A stretch of 37,917 bases of DNA from Methylotenera sp. (GCA_028688575.1 JAQTXW010000021.1:1-37917), one strand, 5' to 3'. Shown: positions 1 to 9,459, counted from the first letter of the stretch. The notes: generated by a model from the letters alone, not told the origin. A program made the numbers and translations.

Positions 1-501
1 CACCTCAACATACTTTTGACTTTTTTGCCATGCGCTTACTTTTCTATTGCCCGCGGCCAAAAAGCCATTCAAGCTATGAAGCAATGTTTTTTTACATAAG
101 CAAAATACAGGGTGGATATTGTCGCCACACTTTGCAATTGCAATATCGGCATCGACTTTGATTAGCGCTGTTTTCAATTGCAAAGCTAGGTTTTCGGGTA
201 GCAGTGGTGAGTCACATGGTGCGCATAGTACCATGTCATGCTTGGCGTATTTTAAGCCCAGTTGAATGCCCGCAAGCGGGCCTGGGTAGTTGGCAGTTTC
301 ATCCTGCAGTACACGGTAGCCGAATGTGTTGTATTGGCTTATCTCTCGATTGGCGTTAATGATAATTTCATCCACTTGTGGAATAAGCCTCGCGATAACA
401 TGGCTAATGAGTGGCCTGGCTTTAAATTGAACTAAACCTTTATCCACCCCGCCCATTCGGGTGGCACGACCGCCTGCAAGAATGATGGCTGAAATTGGCA
501 T
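1..501 (-). CDS. mobA: Molybdenum cofactor guanylyltransferase MobA (partial, C-terminus off the left edge)
   Basis: The cytoplasmic enzyme attaches GMP from GTP to Mo-molybdopterin, giving the guanine dinucleotide form used by DMSO-reductase-family enzymes such as formate dehydrogenase. The 167 visible residues begin MPISAIILAGG and carry the nucleotidyltransferase signature LAGGRATRMGGVDKG (residues 8-22) and an acidic CAPCDSPLLP motif near residue 95 that should bind the metal. The start ATG lies one base after the moaA stop codon, so the two genes are co-transcribed. The reading frame is still open at base 1; family members are about 190-200 aa, so only a short tail is missing. Identification is from motifs and from the moaA/fds neighbours. 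Confidence 0.93.
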   Translation of the reverse strand, partial: MPISAIILAGGRATRMGGVDKGLVQFKARPLISHVIARLIPQVDEIIINANREISQYNTFGYRVLQDETANYPGPLAGIQLGLKYAKHDMVLCAPCDSPLLPENLALQLKTALIKVDADIAIAKCGDNIHPVFCLCKKTLLHSLNGFLAAGNRKVSAWQKSQKYVEV

Positions 502-502
502 T

Positions 503-1516
503 TTAGCCACCTGTATGCGACATAAATCTGACTACAGCAGGTTTCGCGCGCTGTAAGTCAAAGTCATGCCCTTTGGGTTTGATTGCCATGCTATTGATAA
601 TTGCTTGAATCAATGGTTGGTCATCGTTGGGGTGGTTGCGCAGGAGGGGCATTAAGTCTATTTTATCTTCCTGACCCAAGCATAGATACAGTTCACCTTT
701 GCAGGTAATGCGAACACGGTTGCAGCTTTCGCAAAAGTTGTGTGAGTGTGGGGAGATAAAGCCGATTTTAGTTTTTGAGTCAGCTCGCTGCCAATATCTT
801 GCTGGACCTCCGCTAGTGTGAGTGCTGGGAATGAGTGAGTACTTACTTGTAAGTAACTGTAGCGTGCTGGTGTTGCTGATGTAGGTGTTTTCTCTGTTAT
901 GAGCAACATGGCCCAAGGGCATTTCTTCAATGAATGCAATATCAATCTGTTGCTGTATGGCAAAATCGACAAGGTCAAAAGCTTCATGCTCGTTAAAGCC
1001 TTGCATTAGCACGCTATTGAGTTTGATTTGGTCAAAGCCTGCGGCTTTTGCTGCATCTATGCCCTTGAGTACTTTGTCGAGTTCGCCTGTACGGGTGATG
1101 GCTTTGAATCGTGCAGGGTTTAAGCTATCCAGGCTGATATTAATACGCTTAACGCCAGCCTGTTTTAAGTTTTTCGCTTGTTTTTCTAATTGGCTGCCAT
1201 TGGTGGTAAGTACTAACTCATTTAGGTTATCTAGCTGACCGATTTCTTGAAATAACCAGAGTGCATTTTTGCGCACCAATGGCTCGCCACCAGTGATTCT
1301 CACCTTTGTCACGCCAAGGTTAACAAATACTTTGACTAGTCTGGCGCACTCTTCAAGGCTGAGCACTTCATCTCGAGGTAAGAAGGTCATGTCTTCAGAC
1401 ATGCAGTAGTGGCAGCGAAAATCGCAACGGTCTGTGATAGATAGCCGAATGTAATCAACCTTGCGGCCAAATTGGTCTATCAGTCGTTGAGAGGCGTTGT
1501 GTTTAGAATTAGGCAC
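503..1516 (-). CDS. moaA: GTP 3',8-cyclase MoaA (radical SAM)
   Basis: This enzyme catalyses the first step of molybdopterin synthesis, radical-SAM cyclisation of GTP to 3',8-cyclo-GTP, which MoaC then converts to cyclic pyranopterin phosphate. At 337 aa it is full length. The N-terminal radical-SAM cluster is C31-x3-C35-x2-C38, the GGEP SAM-binding motif is at 76-79, and the second [4Fe-4S] site is C262-x2-C265-x13-C279. The protein ends in the Gly-Gly dipeptide needed for activity in the family. It heads a minus-strand moaA-mobA unit and is divergent from the formate dehydrogenase operon, its evident client. moaC, moaD and moaE are not in the window. Confidence 0.97.
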   Translation of the reverse strand: MPNSKHNASQRLIDQFGRKVDYIRLSITDRCDFRCHYCMSEDMTFLPRDEVLSLEECARLVKVFVNLGVTKVRITGGEPLVRKNALWLFQEIGQLDNLNELVLTTNGSQLEKQAKNLKQAGVKRINISLDSLNPARFKAITRTGELDKVLKGIDAAKAAGFDQIKLNSVLMQGFNEHEAFDLVDFAIQQQIDIAFIEEMPLGHVAHNRENTYISNTSTLQLLTSKYSLIPSTHTSGGPARYWQRADSKTKIGFISPHSHNFCESCNRVRITCKGELYLCLGQEDKIDLMPLLRNHPNDDQPLIQAIINSMAIKPKGHDFDLQRAKPAVVRFMSHTGG

Positions 1517-1612
1517 TTTTTCAATGATTACTTGTCAGAATAAATAACATTTGCCTCTGTATTATAGTAGCATTACACTAAAAATACTGACATTTGCTTT
1601 GGAGATACGAGC
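1517..1612. promoter_or_regulatory. Divergent promoter region between moaA and fdsG
   Basis: These 96 bases must hold the promoters for both moaA-mobA (minus) and fdsGBACD (plus). The stretch is A+T-rich and contains an 8-bp direct repeat ACATTTGC at 1547-1554 and 1590-1597, which could be regulator half-sites. A good Shine-Dalgarno GGAG (1601-1604) lies 8 nt before the fdsG TTG start. I could not assign -35/-10 boxes with confidence, and the shared regulation of the two units is inferred from the arrangement. Confidence 0.5.
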
Positions 1613-2092
1613 TTGCAAGATATAGAGATCACTCAAGATGAAAACTTGGCGATTGATGCGTTAATCGTTAGGCATCAGCGCACTCCAGGCGCACTGTTGC
1701 CATTGCTACACGCGATTCAGGATAACATAGGCTTTGTGCCTGAAAGCATCTACCCTAAAATAGCCAAGGCACTGGCTTTGTCTGTGGCTGAGGTGCATGG
1801 TGTGGTCACGTTCTATCATCATTTCCGCACCCACAAAGCTGGTGAGCATGTCGTCCAGATTTGCCGTGCAGAGTCCTGTCAGGCCATGGGCTCTGAGGCG
1901 CTGGAAGCCCATGCAAAAAAATGTTTAGGCGTTGATTATCATCAAACAACTGCGGATGGCCAAATTACACTAGAGCCAGTGTATTGTTTGGGTAACTGTG
2001 CGCTCTCGCCGTCTGTTATGGTGGATGATGAGATTTACGGACGTGTGTCTTCAGCTGAGCTGGATGCGCTAATCGCGGAGGCTAGACGCTAA
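1613..2092 (+). CDS. fdsG: NAD-dependent formate dehydrogenase gamma subunit FdsG (NuoE-like)
   Basis: This is the small electron-transfer subunit of the soluble, cytoplasmic NAD+-dependent Mo formate dehydrogenase, related to complex I NuoE. Its thioredoxin-like [2Fe-2S] domain has the four ligands C84-x4-C89 and C125-x3-C129. At 159 aa it has the usual length. The start is TTG at 1613, chosen because GGAG lies 8 nt upstream and the N-terminus then has the expected length. The stop codon overlaps the fdsB ATG by one base (TAATG), a sign of translational coupling. It is the first gene of fdsGBACD. Confidence 0.95.
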   Translation: MQDIEITQDENLAIDALIVRHQRTPGALLPLLHAIQDNIGFVPESIYPKIAKALALSVAEVHGVVTFYHHFRTHKAGEHVVQICRAESCQAMGSEALEAHAKKCLGVDYHQTTADGQITLEPVYCLGNCALSPSVMVDDEIYGRVSSAELDALIAEARR

Positions 2093-3660
2093 TGGTGACT
2101 CAAGTATATATTCCTCGAGATTCTAGTGCGCTGTCAGTCGGCGCAGAAAAGGTAGCCTCGGCTATCGCTGCGGAAGCCAAACGTCGTGGTTTAGAGGTGC
2201 AAATTATCCGCAATGGTTCGCGCGGCCTTTATTGGCTGGAAACCATGGTCGAAGTTGCAACTGAAAATGGTCGTGTTGCCTATGCGCCAGTCAAGCCGAG
2301 TGATATTGCCTCATTGTTTGAGGCTGATTTTTTAAATGGAAAATCTCACGCATTGTGTCTGGGCCTGACAGAAAATCTGGCTTGGCTCAAGCAGCAGCAG
2401 CGCCTGACTTTTGCGCGCGTAGGGGTCATAGACCCAGTCTCATTAGAAGACTACATCGCGCATGATGGCTATTTAGGGTTAACAAATGCACTGAAGCTGT
2501 CAGGCGCTGAGATAGTTAAAACAGTGACGGACTCAGGCTTGCGCGGCCGCGGTGGTGCGGCTTTCCCTACGGGAATTAAATGGAACACTGTGCTGGGCTG
2601 TGAGGCGGAGCAAAAATATATCGTATGTAATGCAGATGAGGGCGATTCAGGCACTTATTCTGACCGCATGATTATGGAAGGTGACCCTTATGTTTTGATT
2701 GAGGGCATGACGATTGCGGGCGTTGCGGTGGGAGCCACCCAGGGCTATATCTATTTGCGTAGTGAGTACCCACACGCGCTAGCCACTTTGAATGAAGCCA
2801 TTGCCAATGCAGAAAAAGCAGGTTATTTAGGCGAAAACATCCTTGGGAGCGGCAAAACATTCAATCTGGAAGTGCGCCGTGCTGCGGGAGCTTACGTGTG
2901 TGGTGAAGAAACATCACTGTTAGAAAGCCTGGAAGGCAAGCGTGGTTTGGTGCGCTTCAAACCACCACTGCCTGCGATTGAGGGCTTGTTTGGTAAGCCA
3001 ACCGTAGTGAATAACGTGATTTCACTGGCGACTGTGCCTATTATTCTAGATAAAGGGGCGCAATATTATGCCGATTACGGCATGGGGCGCTCACGTGGCA
3101 CGTTGCCAATTCAGTTGGCGGGTAATATCAAGCACGGCGGTTTGGTAGAGCTGGCATTTGGTGCCACATTGCGCGAGTTGCTGTATGACTTCGGTGGTGG
3201 CTCAGCCAGTGGAAGACCTATTCGCGCTGTGCAGGTGGGTGGCCCGTTAGGCGCATTTTTACCAGAAAGCCAATTCGATACGCCATTGGATTATGAGGCA
3301 TTCACCCAAATTTGGGCGGTGTTAGGGCATGGCGGTATTGTGGCCTTTGATGATACGGTCGATATGGCAAAAATGGCGCGTTATGCATTTGAATTTTGTG
3401 CAGTTGAATCTTGCGGCAAATGTACACCTTGCCGGATTGGTTCAACGCGTGGTGTAGAAGTGATTGATAAAATCATTTCCAGCAAGGGCAAGCCTGAGCA
3501 CGCCAAGACGATACAGTTGGTACGTGATTTGTCAGACACTATGCTGAATGGTTCGCTATGCGCGCTGGGAGGCATGACACCATACCCTGTTTTGAGTGCG
3601 CTGAATCATTTTCCGCAAGACTTTGGGCTGCCTGCAACCGCAGAGGCTGGCAAAGCCTAG
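2092..3660 (+). CDS. fdsB: NAD-dependent formate dehydrogenase beta subunit FdsB (NuoF-like diaphorase)
   Basis: FdsB carries FMN and a [4Fe-4S] cluster and passes electrons from formate to NAD+. The 522-aa protein has a thioredoxin-fold N-terminal part (about 1-110) followed by a NuoF-like domain. The glycine-rich GLRGRGGAAFPTG at 149-161 binds FMN/NADH, a second conserved GAYVCGEETSL stretch is at 266-276, and the cluster ligands are C441-x2-C444-x2-C447 with C490. The N-terminal domain lacks the paired cysteines seen in FdsG, so it probably binds no cluster, as in other FdsB proteins. The start is coupled to the fdsG stop. Confidence 0.96.
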   Translation: MVTQVYIPRDSSALSVGAEKVASAIAAEAKRRGLEVQIIRNGSRGLYWLETMVEVATENGRVAYAPVKPSDIASLFEADFLNGKSHALCLGLTENLAWLKQQQRLTFARVGVIDPVSLEDYIAHDGYLGLTNALKLSGAEIVKTVTDSGLRGRGGAAFPTGIKWNTVLGCEAEQKYIVCNADEGDSGTYSDRMIMEGDPYVLIEGMTIAGVAVGATQGYIYLRSEYPHALATLNEAIANAEKAGYLGENILGSGKTFNLEVRRAAGAYVCGEETSLLESLEGKRGLVRFKPPLPAIEGLFGKPTVVNNVISLATVPIILDKGAQYYADYGMGRSRGTLPIQLAGNIKHGGLVELAFGATLRELLYDFGGGSASGRPIRAVQVGGPLGAFLPESQFDTPLDYEAFTQIWAVLGHGGIVAFDDTVDMAKMARYAFEFCAVESCGKCTPCRIGSTRGVEVIDKIISSKGKPEHAKTIQLVRDLSDTMLNGSLCALGGMTPYPVLSALNHFPQDFGLPATAEAGKA

Positions 3661-3676
3661 ATTAAGGATAAATATC

Positions 3677-6541
3677 ATGGACGACATTAAATACGACAAA
3701 AATATAGATTACGGCACACCAGCGAGCCAATCTGCCAAACAGGTCACACTCACCGTTGATGATAGACAAATCAACGTGCCTGAAGGTGTCTCTATCATGC
3801 ATGCTGCGGCTGTGGCGGGTGTGATGGTGCCTAAACTTTGTGCGACAGATAGTTTGGAGCCGTTTGGCTCGTGCCGATTGTGTCTGGTGGAGATTGAAGG
3901 TCGTCGTGGTTATCCAGCGTCATGTACAACGCCAGTAGCAGAGGGTTTGATAGTGCATACGCAAACGCCAAAATTGGCAGACATTCGCCGAGGTACGATG
4001 GAGCTTTACATCTCAGATCACCCGCTGGACTGTTTAACTTGCGCCACTAATGGTGACTGCGAGCTACAGGATATGGCAGGTGCTGTGGGTTTGCGCGAGG
4101 TGCGTTATGGGTACGATGGCGAAAATCATCTTAAATCTGCAAAAGATGAAAGTAACCCTTATTTCACGTTTGATCCGAGCAAGTGTATCGTCTGCTCACG
4201 CTGCGTGCGTGCATGTGAAGAAACACAAGGTACGTTTGCCTTAACGATTCAAGGTCGCGGTTTTGAGTCAAAAGTGTCAGCAGGCAATAAATCATTTTTA
4301 GAATCAGAATGTGTTTCATGCGGAGCGTGTGTGCAGGCTTGCCCAACTGCTACATTAATTGAAAAAACCGTGATTGAAGCTGGTACGCCAGAACATAGTG
4401 TGACTACGACCTGCGCTTATTGCGGTGTAGGCTGTAGTTTTGATGCTGAAATGAAGGGTGAAGAAGTTGTGCGTATGACGCCAACCAAAGATGGTGGCGC
4501 CAATCATGGGCACTCATGTGTTAAAGGCCGCTTTGCCTGGGGTTATGCCACACATAAAGACCGCATCACCACCCCGATGATTCGCAAAAGTATTCAAGAT
4601 CCCTGGCAGCAGGTGAGCTGGGATGAGGCGATAAATTATGCCGCAAGTGAACTTGGCCGTATTCAAAAACAATACGGTAAAGAGGCCGTCGGTGGCATTA
4701 CGTCTTCACGTTGCACTAATGAAGAAGTCTACGTGACACAAAAGCTCATTCGCGCCGTATTTGGCGTGAATAACGTGGACACTTGTGCGCGTGTTTGTCA
4801 TAGCCCGACTGGTTACGGCCTAAAACAAACGCTGGGAGAATCGGCAGGCACACAAACTTTTGATTCTGTAATGCAGTCTGACGTGATTTTCATTATCGGT
4901 GCAAACCCCACAGATGGTCACCCAGTGTTCGCTTCACAAATGAAGCGTCGGTTGCGTGAAGGCGCAAAACTGATTATTGCTGACCCGCGCGAGACTGATC
5001 TGGTGGCAAATTCACCGCATATCCGCGCTGACTATCACTTGAAATTACGCCCTGGCACCAATGTGGCGCTTATTTCTGCTTTATCCCACGTGATTGTGAC
5101 TGAAGGTTTAGTGCATGAAGATTTTGTCAAAGCGCGCTGTGAGTGGGATTCGTTTGTGGCGTGGCGTGACTTTGTAGCAAAACCAGAGAACTCACCAGAG
5201 GCTTTGGCGGATGCGTTGGGGGTGAAGGCTGAAACAGTGCGCGCAGCAGCTAGGCTTTATGCCACAGGTGGTAATGCGGCCATTTATTATGGCTTGGGTG
5301 TGACCGAGCATAGTCAAGGCTCCACCGCCGTAATGGGCATTGCTAATCTGGCAATGGCTACAGCGAACATTGGCCGCGAGGGTGTCGGAGTTAATCCACT
5401 GCGAGGTCAAAACAATGTGCAGGGCTCATGTGATATGGGGTCCATGCCGCACGAATTTCCAGGCTATCGCCATGTGGAGGATGATACTACCCGTGCGTTA
5501 TTTGAATCAGCCTGGCAGCGCCCGCTGAGCAAAGACCCAGGGTTGCGTATTCCCAACATGCTGGATCAGGCCGCTGAAGGCAGCTTTAAAGCATTGTATT
5601 GTGTGGGTGAAGATATTGTACAGTCCGATCCAAACACGCAGCACGTCACGCATGCGCTGGAAAATATGGAATGTGTGATTGTACAGGATTTATTCTTGAA
5701 TGAAACGGCGATGTTTGCGCATATATTTTTCCCTGGTGCGTCTTTCCTAGAGAAAAACGGCACATTTACCAATGCAGAACGTCGTATTTCACCAGTGCGT
5801 CGCGTAATGGCGCCTAAGAACGGTATGGAGGACTGGCAAGTGACGGTCAAGCTATCTGAAGCGCTAGGCTACCCGATGAACTACAGTCACGCCTCTGATA
5901 TTATGGACGAAATTGCACGTTTAACGCCGACCTTCCATGGCGTAAGCTTCAAGAAAATTGATGAGCTCGGCAGTGTGCAGTGGCCATGTAATGATGAAGC
6001 GCCAAACGGCACGCCAATTATGCATATCGATGAATTTGTGCGTGGTAAAGGAAAATTCTTTATTACACAATATGTGCCGACGACTGAAAAAGTAAACGCC
6101 AAATTCCCGCTGATTTTGACTACAGGACGTATTCTGTCGCAATATAACGTAGGCGCGCAAACACGCAGAACACAGAATACGGCTTGGCATCCTGAAGACA
6201 TTCTGGAGATTCATCCACATGATGCAGAAGATAGGGGTATTCAAGAAGGCGACTGGGTAGGCATTGCCAGCCGTGCGGGCGAAACTGTATTGCGTGCAAA
6301 AATCAGTGAGCGTATGCAGGCAGGGGTAGTTTATACCACGTTCCACCACCCTGAATCAGGTGCCAATGTGATTACTACCGAGAACTCAGACTGGGCGACG
6401 AATTGCCCAGAATATAAAGTGACGGCAGTGCAGGTGTCACGTGTAAACCAGCTATCTGACTGGCAGAAGCATTACAAAACTTTCAGTGAAGCGCAGATTG
6501 CTTTCGCTGGCAAAAAGGCTGAAGCGGCGAAAATTGGCTAG
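3677..6541 (+). CDS. fdsA: NAD-dependent formate dehydrogenase catalytic alpha subunit FdsA
   Basis: This is the molybdenum subunit that oxidises formate to CO2 (954 aa). A NuoG-like N-terminus holds a [2Fe-2S] site (C55, C66, C69, C83), a His-Cys3 [4Fe-4S] site (H115, C119, C122, C128) and two ferredoxin clusters (C170/173/176/180 and C212/215/218/222). The FdhF-like part follows with its own cluster (C246, C249, C253, C281) and the motif CARVCHSPTGYG, where C374 should ligate Mo and H375 is the catalytic neighbour. It therefore uses cysteine, not selenocysteine. I chose the ATG at 3677 because AAGGA lies 8 nt upstream; an in-frame TTG at 3623 would add 18 residues inside fdsB and has no ribosome site. 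Confidence 0.97.
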   Translation: MDDIKYDKNIDYGTPASQSAKQVTLTVDDRQINVPEGVSIMHAAAVAGVMVPKLCATDSLEPFGSCRLCLVEIEGRRGYPASCTTPVAEGLIVHTQTPKLADIRRGTMELYISDHPLDCLTCATNGDCELQDMAGAVGLREVRYGYDGENHLKSAKDESNPYFTFDPSKCIVCSRCVRACEETQGTFALTIQGRGFESKVSAGNKSFLESECVSCGACVQACPTATLIEKTVIEAGTPEHSVTTTCAYCGVGCSFDAEMKGEEVVRMTPTKDGGANHGHSCVKGRFAWGYATHKDRITTPMIRKSIQDPWQQVSWDEAINYAASELGRIQKQYGKEAVGGITSSRCTNEEVYVTQKLIRAVFGVNNVDTCARVCHSPTGYGLKQTLGESAGTQTFDSVMQSDVIFIIGANPTDGHPVFASQMKRRLREGAKLIIADPRETDLVANSPHIRADYHLKLRPGTNVALISALSHVIVTEGLVHEDFVKARCEWDSFVAWRDFVAKPENSPEALADALGVKAETVRAAARLYATGGNAAIYYGLGVTEHSQGSTAVMGIANLAMATANIGREGVGVNPLRGQNNVQGSCDMGSMPHEFPGYRHVEDDTTRALFESAWQRPLSKDPGLRIPNMLDQAAEGSFKALYCVGEDIVQSDPNTQHVTHALENMECVIVQDLFLNETAMFAHIFFPGASFLEKNGTFTNAERRISPVRRVMAPKNGMEDWQVTVKLSEALGYPMNYSHASDIMDEIARLTPTFHGVSFKKIDELGSVQWPCNDEAPNGTPIMHIDEFVRGKGKFFITQYVPTTEKVNAKFPLILTTGRILSQYNVGAQTRRTQNTAWHPEDILEIHPHDAEDRGIQEGDWVGIASRAGETVLRAKISERMQAGVVYTTFHHPESGANVITTENSDWATNCPEYKVTAVQVSRVNQLSDWQKHYKTFSEAQIAFAGKKAEAAKIG

Positions 6542-7361
6542 TTTTGTAGAGGCTTCTTTTATATTAGATATTGCCAGCAGTGAGTGTGAGGTCACGCAGT
6601 ATCAGGAAGGTAAGCTACATCAAAAACATGATTGTATAGCTGAAGAAACGCCGATTGCCTTGGTATACAATGGTGTCTCACATGCTGTGATGTTGGCTAC
6701 GGCGCTGGATTTAGAAGACTTTGCGCTTGGCTTTTCGCTATCTGAAGGCATTATACAAAATGCAAGCGAACTGTATGATATTGAAGTAAAAAAGCAGGTG
6801 AATGGTATCGAGCTGCATTGCCAGATTTCCAGCGAACGTTTTACCCAGTTAAAAGATAGGCGCCGTACGTTAGCAGGGAAGACTGGATGCGGTTTATGTG
6901 GTGCGGAGAGTCTGGCACAGGCGGTACGCTATCCTGAGCCTGTAGCGCAGGATGGTTTTTTTAAATTGACTGCCATTCGTGCGGGGCTGAAAGCCATTCA
7001 GCCGTTGCAGACGCTACAGCAGCAGACAGGGGCCACGCATGCAAGTGCCTATGTCACAGCTGATGGTGTGATTAAGCTAGTGCGTGAAGATGTAGGCCGC
7101 CATAATGCCCTGGATAAACTGGTTGGCGCCATGGCAAAGCGGCCTCACTGTGATGGTGGGTTTGTTATTACCACCAGCCGTGCAAGTTTTGAAATGGTGC
7201 AAAAAGTGGCCACTGCAGGCGTTGCAATGCTGGTGGCTGTGTCAGCGCCAACTGGGCTTGCTGTGAGGGTGGCGCAGGCTTGTGGACTAACATTGGTAGG
7301 CTTTGCTAGACATGACCGATATGTAGTCTATAGCCACGTAAATAGAATTTTGAGTGAGTAA
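6534..7361 (+). CDS. fdsC: Formate dehydrogenase sulfurtransferase/chaperone FdsC (FdhD family)
   Basis: FdhD-family proteins bind the Mo-bis-MGD cofactor and hand on a sulfur atom so that the cofactor becomes the sulfurated, active form before insertion into FdsA. The motif TGCGLCGAESL contains the expected C-x2-C pair, and the C-terminal half (EDVGRHNALDK, TTSRASFEMV) is typical. The start is uncertain: there is no ATG. I prefer TTG at 6534, overlapping the fdsA stop by 8 nt and giving 275 aa, close to the family length. A GTG at 6486 in the same frame would add 16 Arg/Lys-rich residues that look like out-of-frame fdsA. Neither has a strong Shine-Dalgarno, so coupling to fdsA translation is likely. 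Confidence 0.93.
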   Translation: MASFVEASFILDIASSECEVTQYQEGKLHQKHDCIAEETPIALVYNGVSHAVMLATALDLEDFALGFSLSEGIIQNASELYDIEVKKQVNGIELHCQISSERFTQLKDRRRTLAGKTGCGLCGAESLAQAVRYPEPVAQDGFFKLTAIRAGLKAIQPLQTLQQQTGATHASAYVTADGVIKLVREDVGRHNALDKLVGAMAKRPHCDGGFVITTSRASFEMVQKVATAGVAMLVAVSAPTGLAVRVAQACGLTLVGFARHDRYVVYSHVNRILSE

Positions 7362-7384
7362 ACAGGTAAATAGAGCAAAACAAT

Positions 7385-7603
7385 ATGGACATTCAGCGCT
7401 TAATATCAATGGCAAATCAGATTGGTGATTTTTATGAGTCTTACCCAGACCAAAGTCACGCTCAGGAGGACATTGCTGGCCATCTTAACAAGTTCTGGGC
7501 ATTAGCCATGCGTAAACAGCTGGCAGAGTATGTACAGCAAAGCGGTGGAACAGGACTGCATCATAAAGTGCAGACCGCAATTAAGGCGCATCTGCAGCTA
7601 TAA
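7385..7603 (+). CDS. fdsD: Formate dehydrogenase delta subunit FdsD
   Basis: This is a 72-aa helical protein beginning MDIQRLISMANQIGDFYESY, the typical start of FdsD. It is the last gene of the operon, 23 bp after fdsC. FdsD is needed for a stable, active enzyme in relatives such as Cupriavidus and Rhodobacter and sits on the catalytic subunit; it has no metal-binding motif. The identification rests on the N-terminal pattern, the WALAMRKQLAEYV stretch and the position at the end of fdsGBACD. Confidence 0.93.
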   Translation: MDIQRLISMANQIGDFYESYPDQSHAQEDIAGHLNKFWALAMRKQLAEYVQQSGGTGLHHKVQTAIKAHLQL

Positions 7604-7637
7604 GTACAGAAGCAATCCCAGCATGATTTAATGATTA

Positions 7638-7674
7638 AGCGACTGACTAGCGATGGAGCTAAAGGAGAGTCGCT
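7638..7674. other. Inverted repeat between the convergent fdsD and glycosyltransferase genes
   Basis: AGCGACT (7638-7644) and AGTCGCT (7668-7674) form a perfect 7-bp inverted repeat around a 23-nt loop, between the fdsD stop and the stop of the convergent downstream gene. No T tract follows on either strand, so it is at best a weak or factor-dependent terminator. Confidence 0.35.
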
Positions 7675-7685
7675 AAACGTAGCTA

Positions 7686-9347
7686 CTAAACCGTCGACCT
7701 GCGTTGGTAAAGTCTAAAACTCTCCTTGCGGTCAGCCGCTCTTTTACCTTTCCAGATCAACACCCACTCATCTCCTGGCAGTAATTTGCTCCTGCCTCTC
7801 TCATCCTGTATTAGATAAAAATCACAAGTGAGGGTGCCAGTGGCTTCAAAAGGGATTGGGGCAGTGTTAATTGCATAATCTAGCAGCAATTGCTGCGACT
7901 GACCAAGATCTCTGCTATTGATGCACGCCTTACTGTGGCTTACTGGAAGGGCTTTTTGCATGTCTAAAAACACAGGCTGGTAACTCTTTGCATGATCAAT
8001 CCAAGGCAGCCATAATGTCATTAGCAAGCCCCAGCCAAACGTCATGCCAACAGCCCAGTTGGTAACACTGGCGCGATTGCTTTGTTTGGCACGTACGCAG
8101 GTGAGAATCCAGACGCTTGTAATGATGATGGCAAAAATAAGGGCAAGATAGTTGATTTCAGCCTGACTGGTGCCTGAAAGAAACTGCATGCGTGTTTGAA
8201 TTTTGCTAGGATAACCTGTCACCATGGCAAACCATCCAAGCCAAATGAGAAATCCAGCCAACCCAAACAGACTAACGCCAAACCAATTAAGTGCAGATGC
8301 CGCTCCACGCTTTAGATGTTCAACACTGCCAGCACCGAGTGCAACCAGCGGTAATAATAGTGGCAAAGCGCTAATGTCTTTACTAGGAGCGAGTAGGCCT
8401 AATAGTAAAAAGCTAACCGTAAGGAACACAAGGCTAAGTTGGAATTTTGGCTTTGAGAATAAATGCGCGCGATAACGCCATAAACTCCATAAGGCGAGCG
8501 GTAGCGCAGGCCATGCATACCAAATCAGGATTCGCAGAAAATACAGGTGATTGCGCAGCTCAATCTGGAATAGGCTGTTTACCCACTCTTGAAGCAGTAA
8601 GGGTGCTTTTAAATAAAACAGAATTAGCCAAAGTCCAATCGGTAAGCTGGCAATTAAAAACGCCACCATCAAAAACGTAGCGTAGCTTTTAGTTCTCCAT
8701 GGTTTAAATCCGATTGCCAGCAGTAGCCCTGTGGTCGTTAAAATGAGCGGGGGTAATATACCTGAGGATAGAAAGCCCACCGATATAGCAAGTGCTAGTA
8801 GCGCACTGGCTCGCCAAGGCCTGCGTTTAGACAATGCAAAAGCATAAAAACCCGTAGCACAGCTGGCGAGGTTGGCTATTTCATGATTAAGGCTATGCGC
8901 ATTTAAAACAAGGCCAATCGTGCCTATCATAATAAAAGTGGCGTATCGGCCAACACCGCGCTGCCATAATTCACGCCCTGTCATGCCAACCATGAGCAAG
9001 AGGATGGACATCCATAATGCATTAATTAATCGCGCGCCATCATGTATGCTGAATACGGGGCTCAATAGTTTGGCGCTTATTGCGGCTGTAATGTAATAGA
9101 GTGGAGGGGTTTCCAGTGAGGTGCTGCCTGTGGCGAGTGGCGCGACCCAATTGTAATGGGTCAGGATGTTTTTGACGACGCTAATACCAGTGGCTTCGAG
9201 TGGTTTCCATGGTGCGTGACCTGTCAAACCGAGCAGTATCCATAATGCAGACAGTATCAGCAGCAGATGGGTCTTGGCATTTTCACCAACACGGGCGCGG
9301 GGTGTCGCCATATTGCCTTGCCAGTCATGATCAAGTTGAAAGCGCAT
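7686..9347 (-). CDS. Membrane glycosyltransferase, ArnT/PMT-like (GT83 type)
   Basis: This is a 553-aa polytopic inner-membrane protein with about ten to twelve hydrophobic segments and a small C-terminal soluble part. The N-terminal pattern resembles ArnT and dolichyl-phosphate-mannose mannosyltransferases: a first TM helix, then a periplasmic loop with WKPLEATGISVVKN and LETPPLYYITAAI. Such enzymes move a sugar from a polyprenyl-phosphate carrier to an acceptor such as lipid A or a protein. The usual Asp-Glu catalytic pair of the first loop appears altered (LEA), so substrate and activity are open. A start at 9311 (MATPRARVG) has a better ribosome site (AAGG) than the one given. It stands alone, convergent with fdsD. 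Confidence 0.72.
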   Translation of the reverse strand: MRFQLDHDWQGNMATPRARVGENAKTHLLLILSALWILLGLTGHAPWKPLEATGISVVKNILTHYNWVAPLATGSTSLETPPLYYITAAISAKLLSPVFSIHDGARLINALWMSILLLMVGMTGRELWQRGVGRYATFIMIGTIGLVLNAHSLNHEIANLASCATGFYAFALSKRRPWRASALLALAISVGFLSSGILPPLILTTTGLLLAIGFKPWRTKSYATFLMVAFLIASLPIGLWLILFYLKAPLLLQEWVNSLFQIELRNHLYFLRILIWYAWPALPLALWSLWRYRAHLFSKPKFQLSLVFLTVSFLLLGLLAPSKDISALPLLLPLVALGAGSVEHLKRGAASALNWFGVSLFGLAGFLIWLGWFAMVTGYPSKIQTRMQFLSGTSQAEINYLALIFAIIITSVWILTCVRAKQSNRASVTNWAVGMTFGWGLLMTLWLPWIDHAKSYQPVFLDMQKALPVSHSKACINSRDLGQSQQLLLDYAINTAPIPFEATGTLTCDFYLIQDERGRSKLLPGDEWVLIWKGKRAADRKESFRLYQRRSTV

Positions 9348-9391
9348 TTGGTAATAAGCCAGTATTAAATGTAATGATTGTTATTTTACGC

Positions 9392-9420
9392 GAAAACAAA
9401 AGGCAGCCTTAGCTGCCTTT
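9392..9420 (-). terminator. Rho-independent terminator after rpmE
   Basis: AAAGGCAGC (9399-9407) pairs perfectly with GCTGCCTTT (9412-9420) around a 4-nt loop. Read on the minus strand, the stem is followed by TTTTGTTTT, so it ends the minus-strand transcript running out of rpmE (stop at 9460). It also separates rpmE from the next minus-strand gene, which then needs its own promoter in the short gap. Confidence 0.85.
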
Positions 9421-9459
9421 GCGTTAATGGTACATAGCAAGCGAACTTGCCAGTCGCCA

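Noticed and set aside
5566-6349. Long antisense frames opposite fdsA
   Set aside because: They follow the codon pattern of the real gene on the other strand and show no family features.
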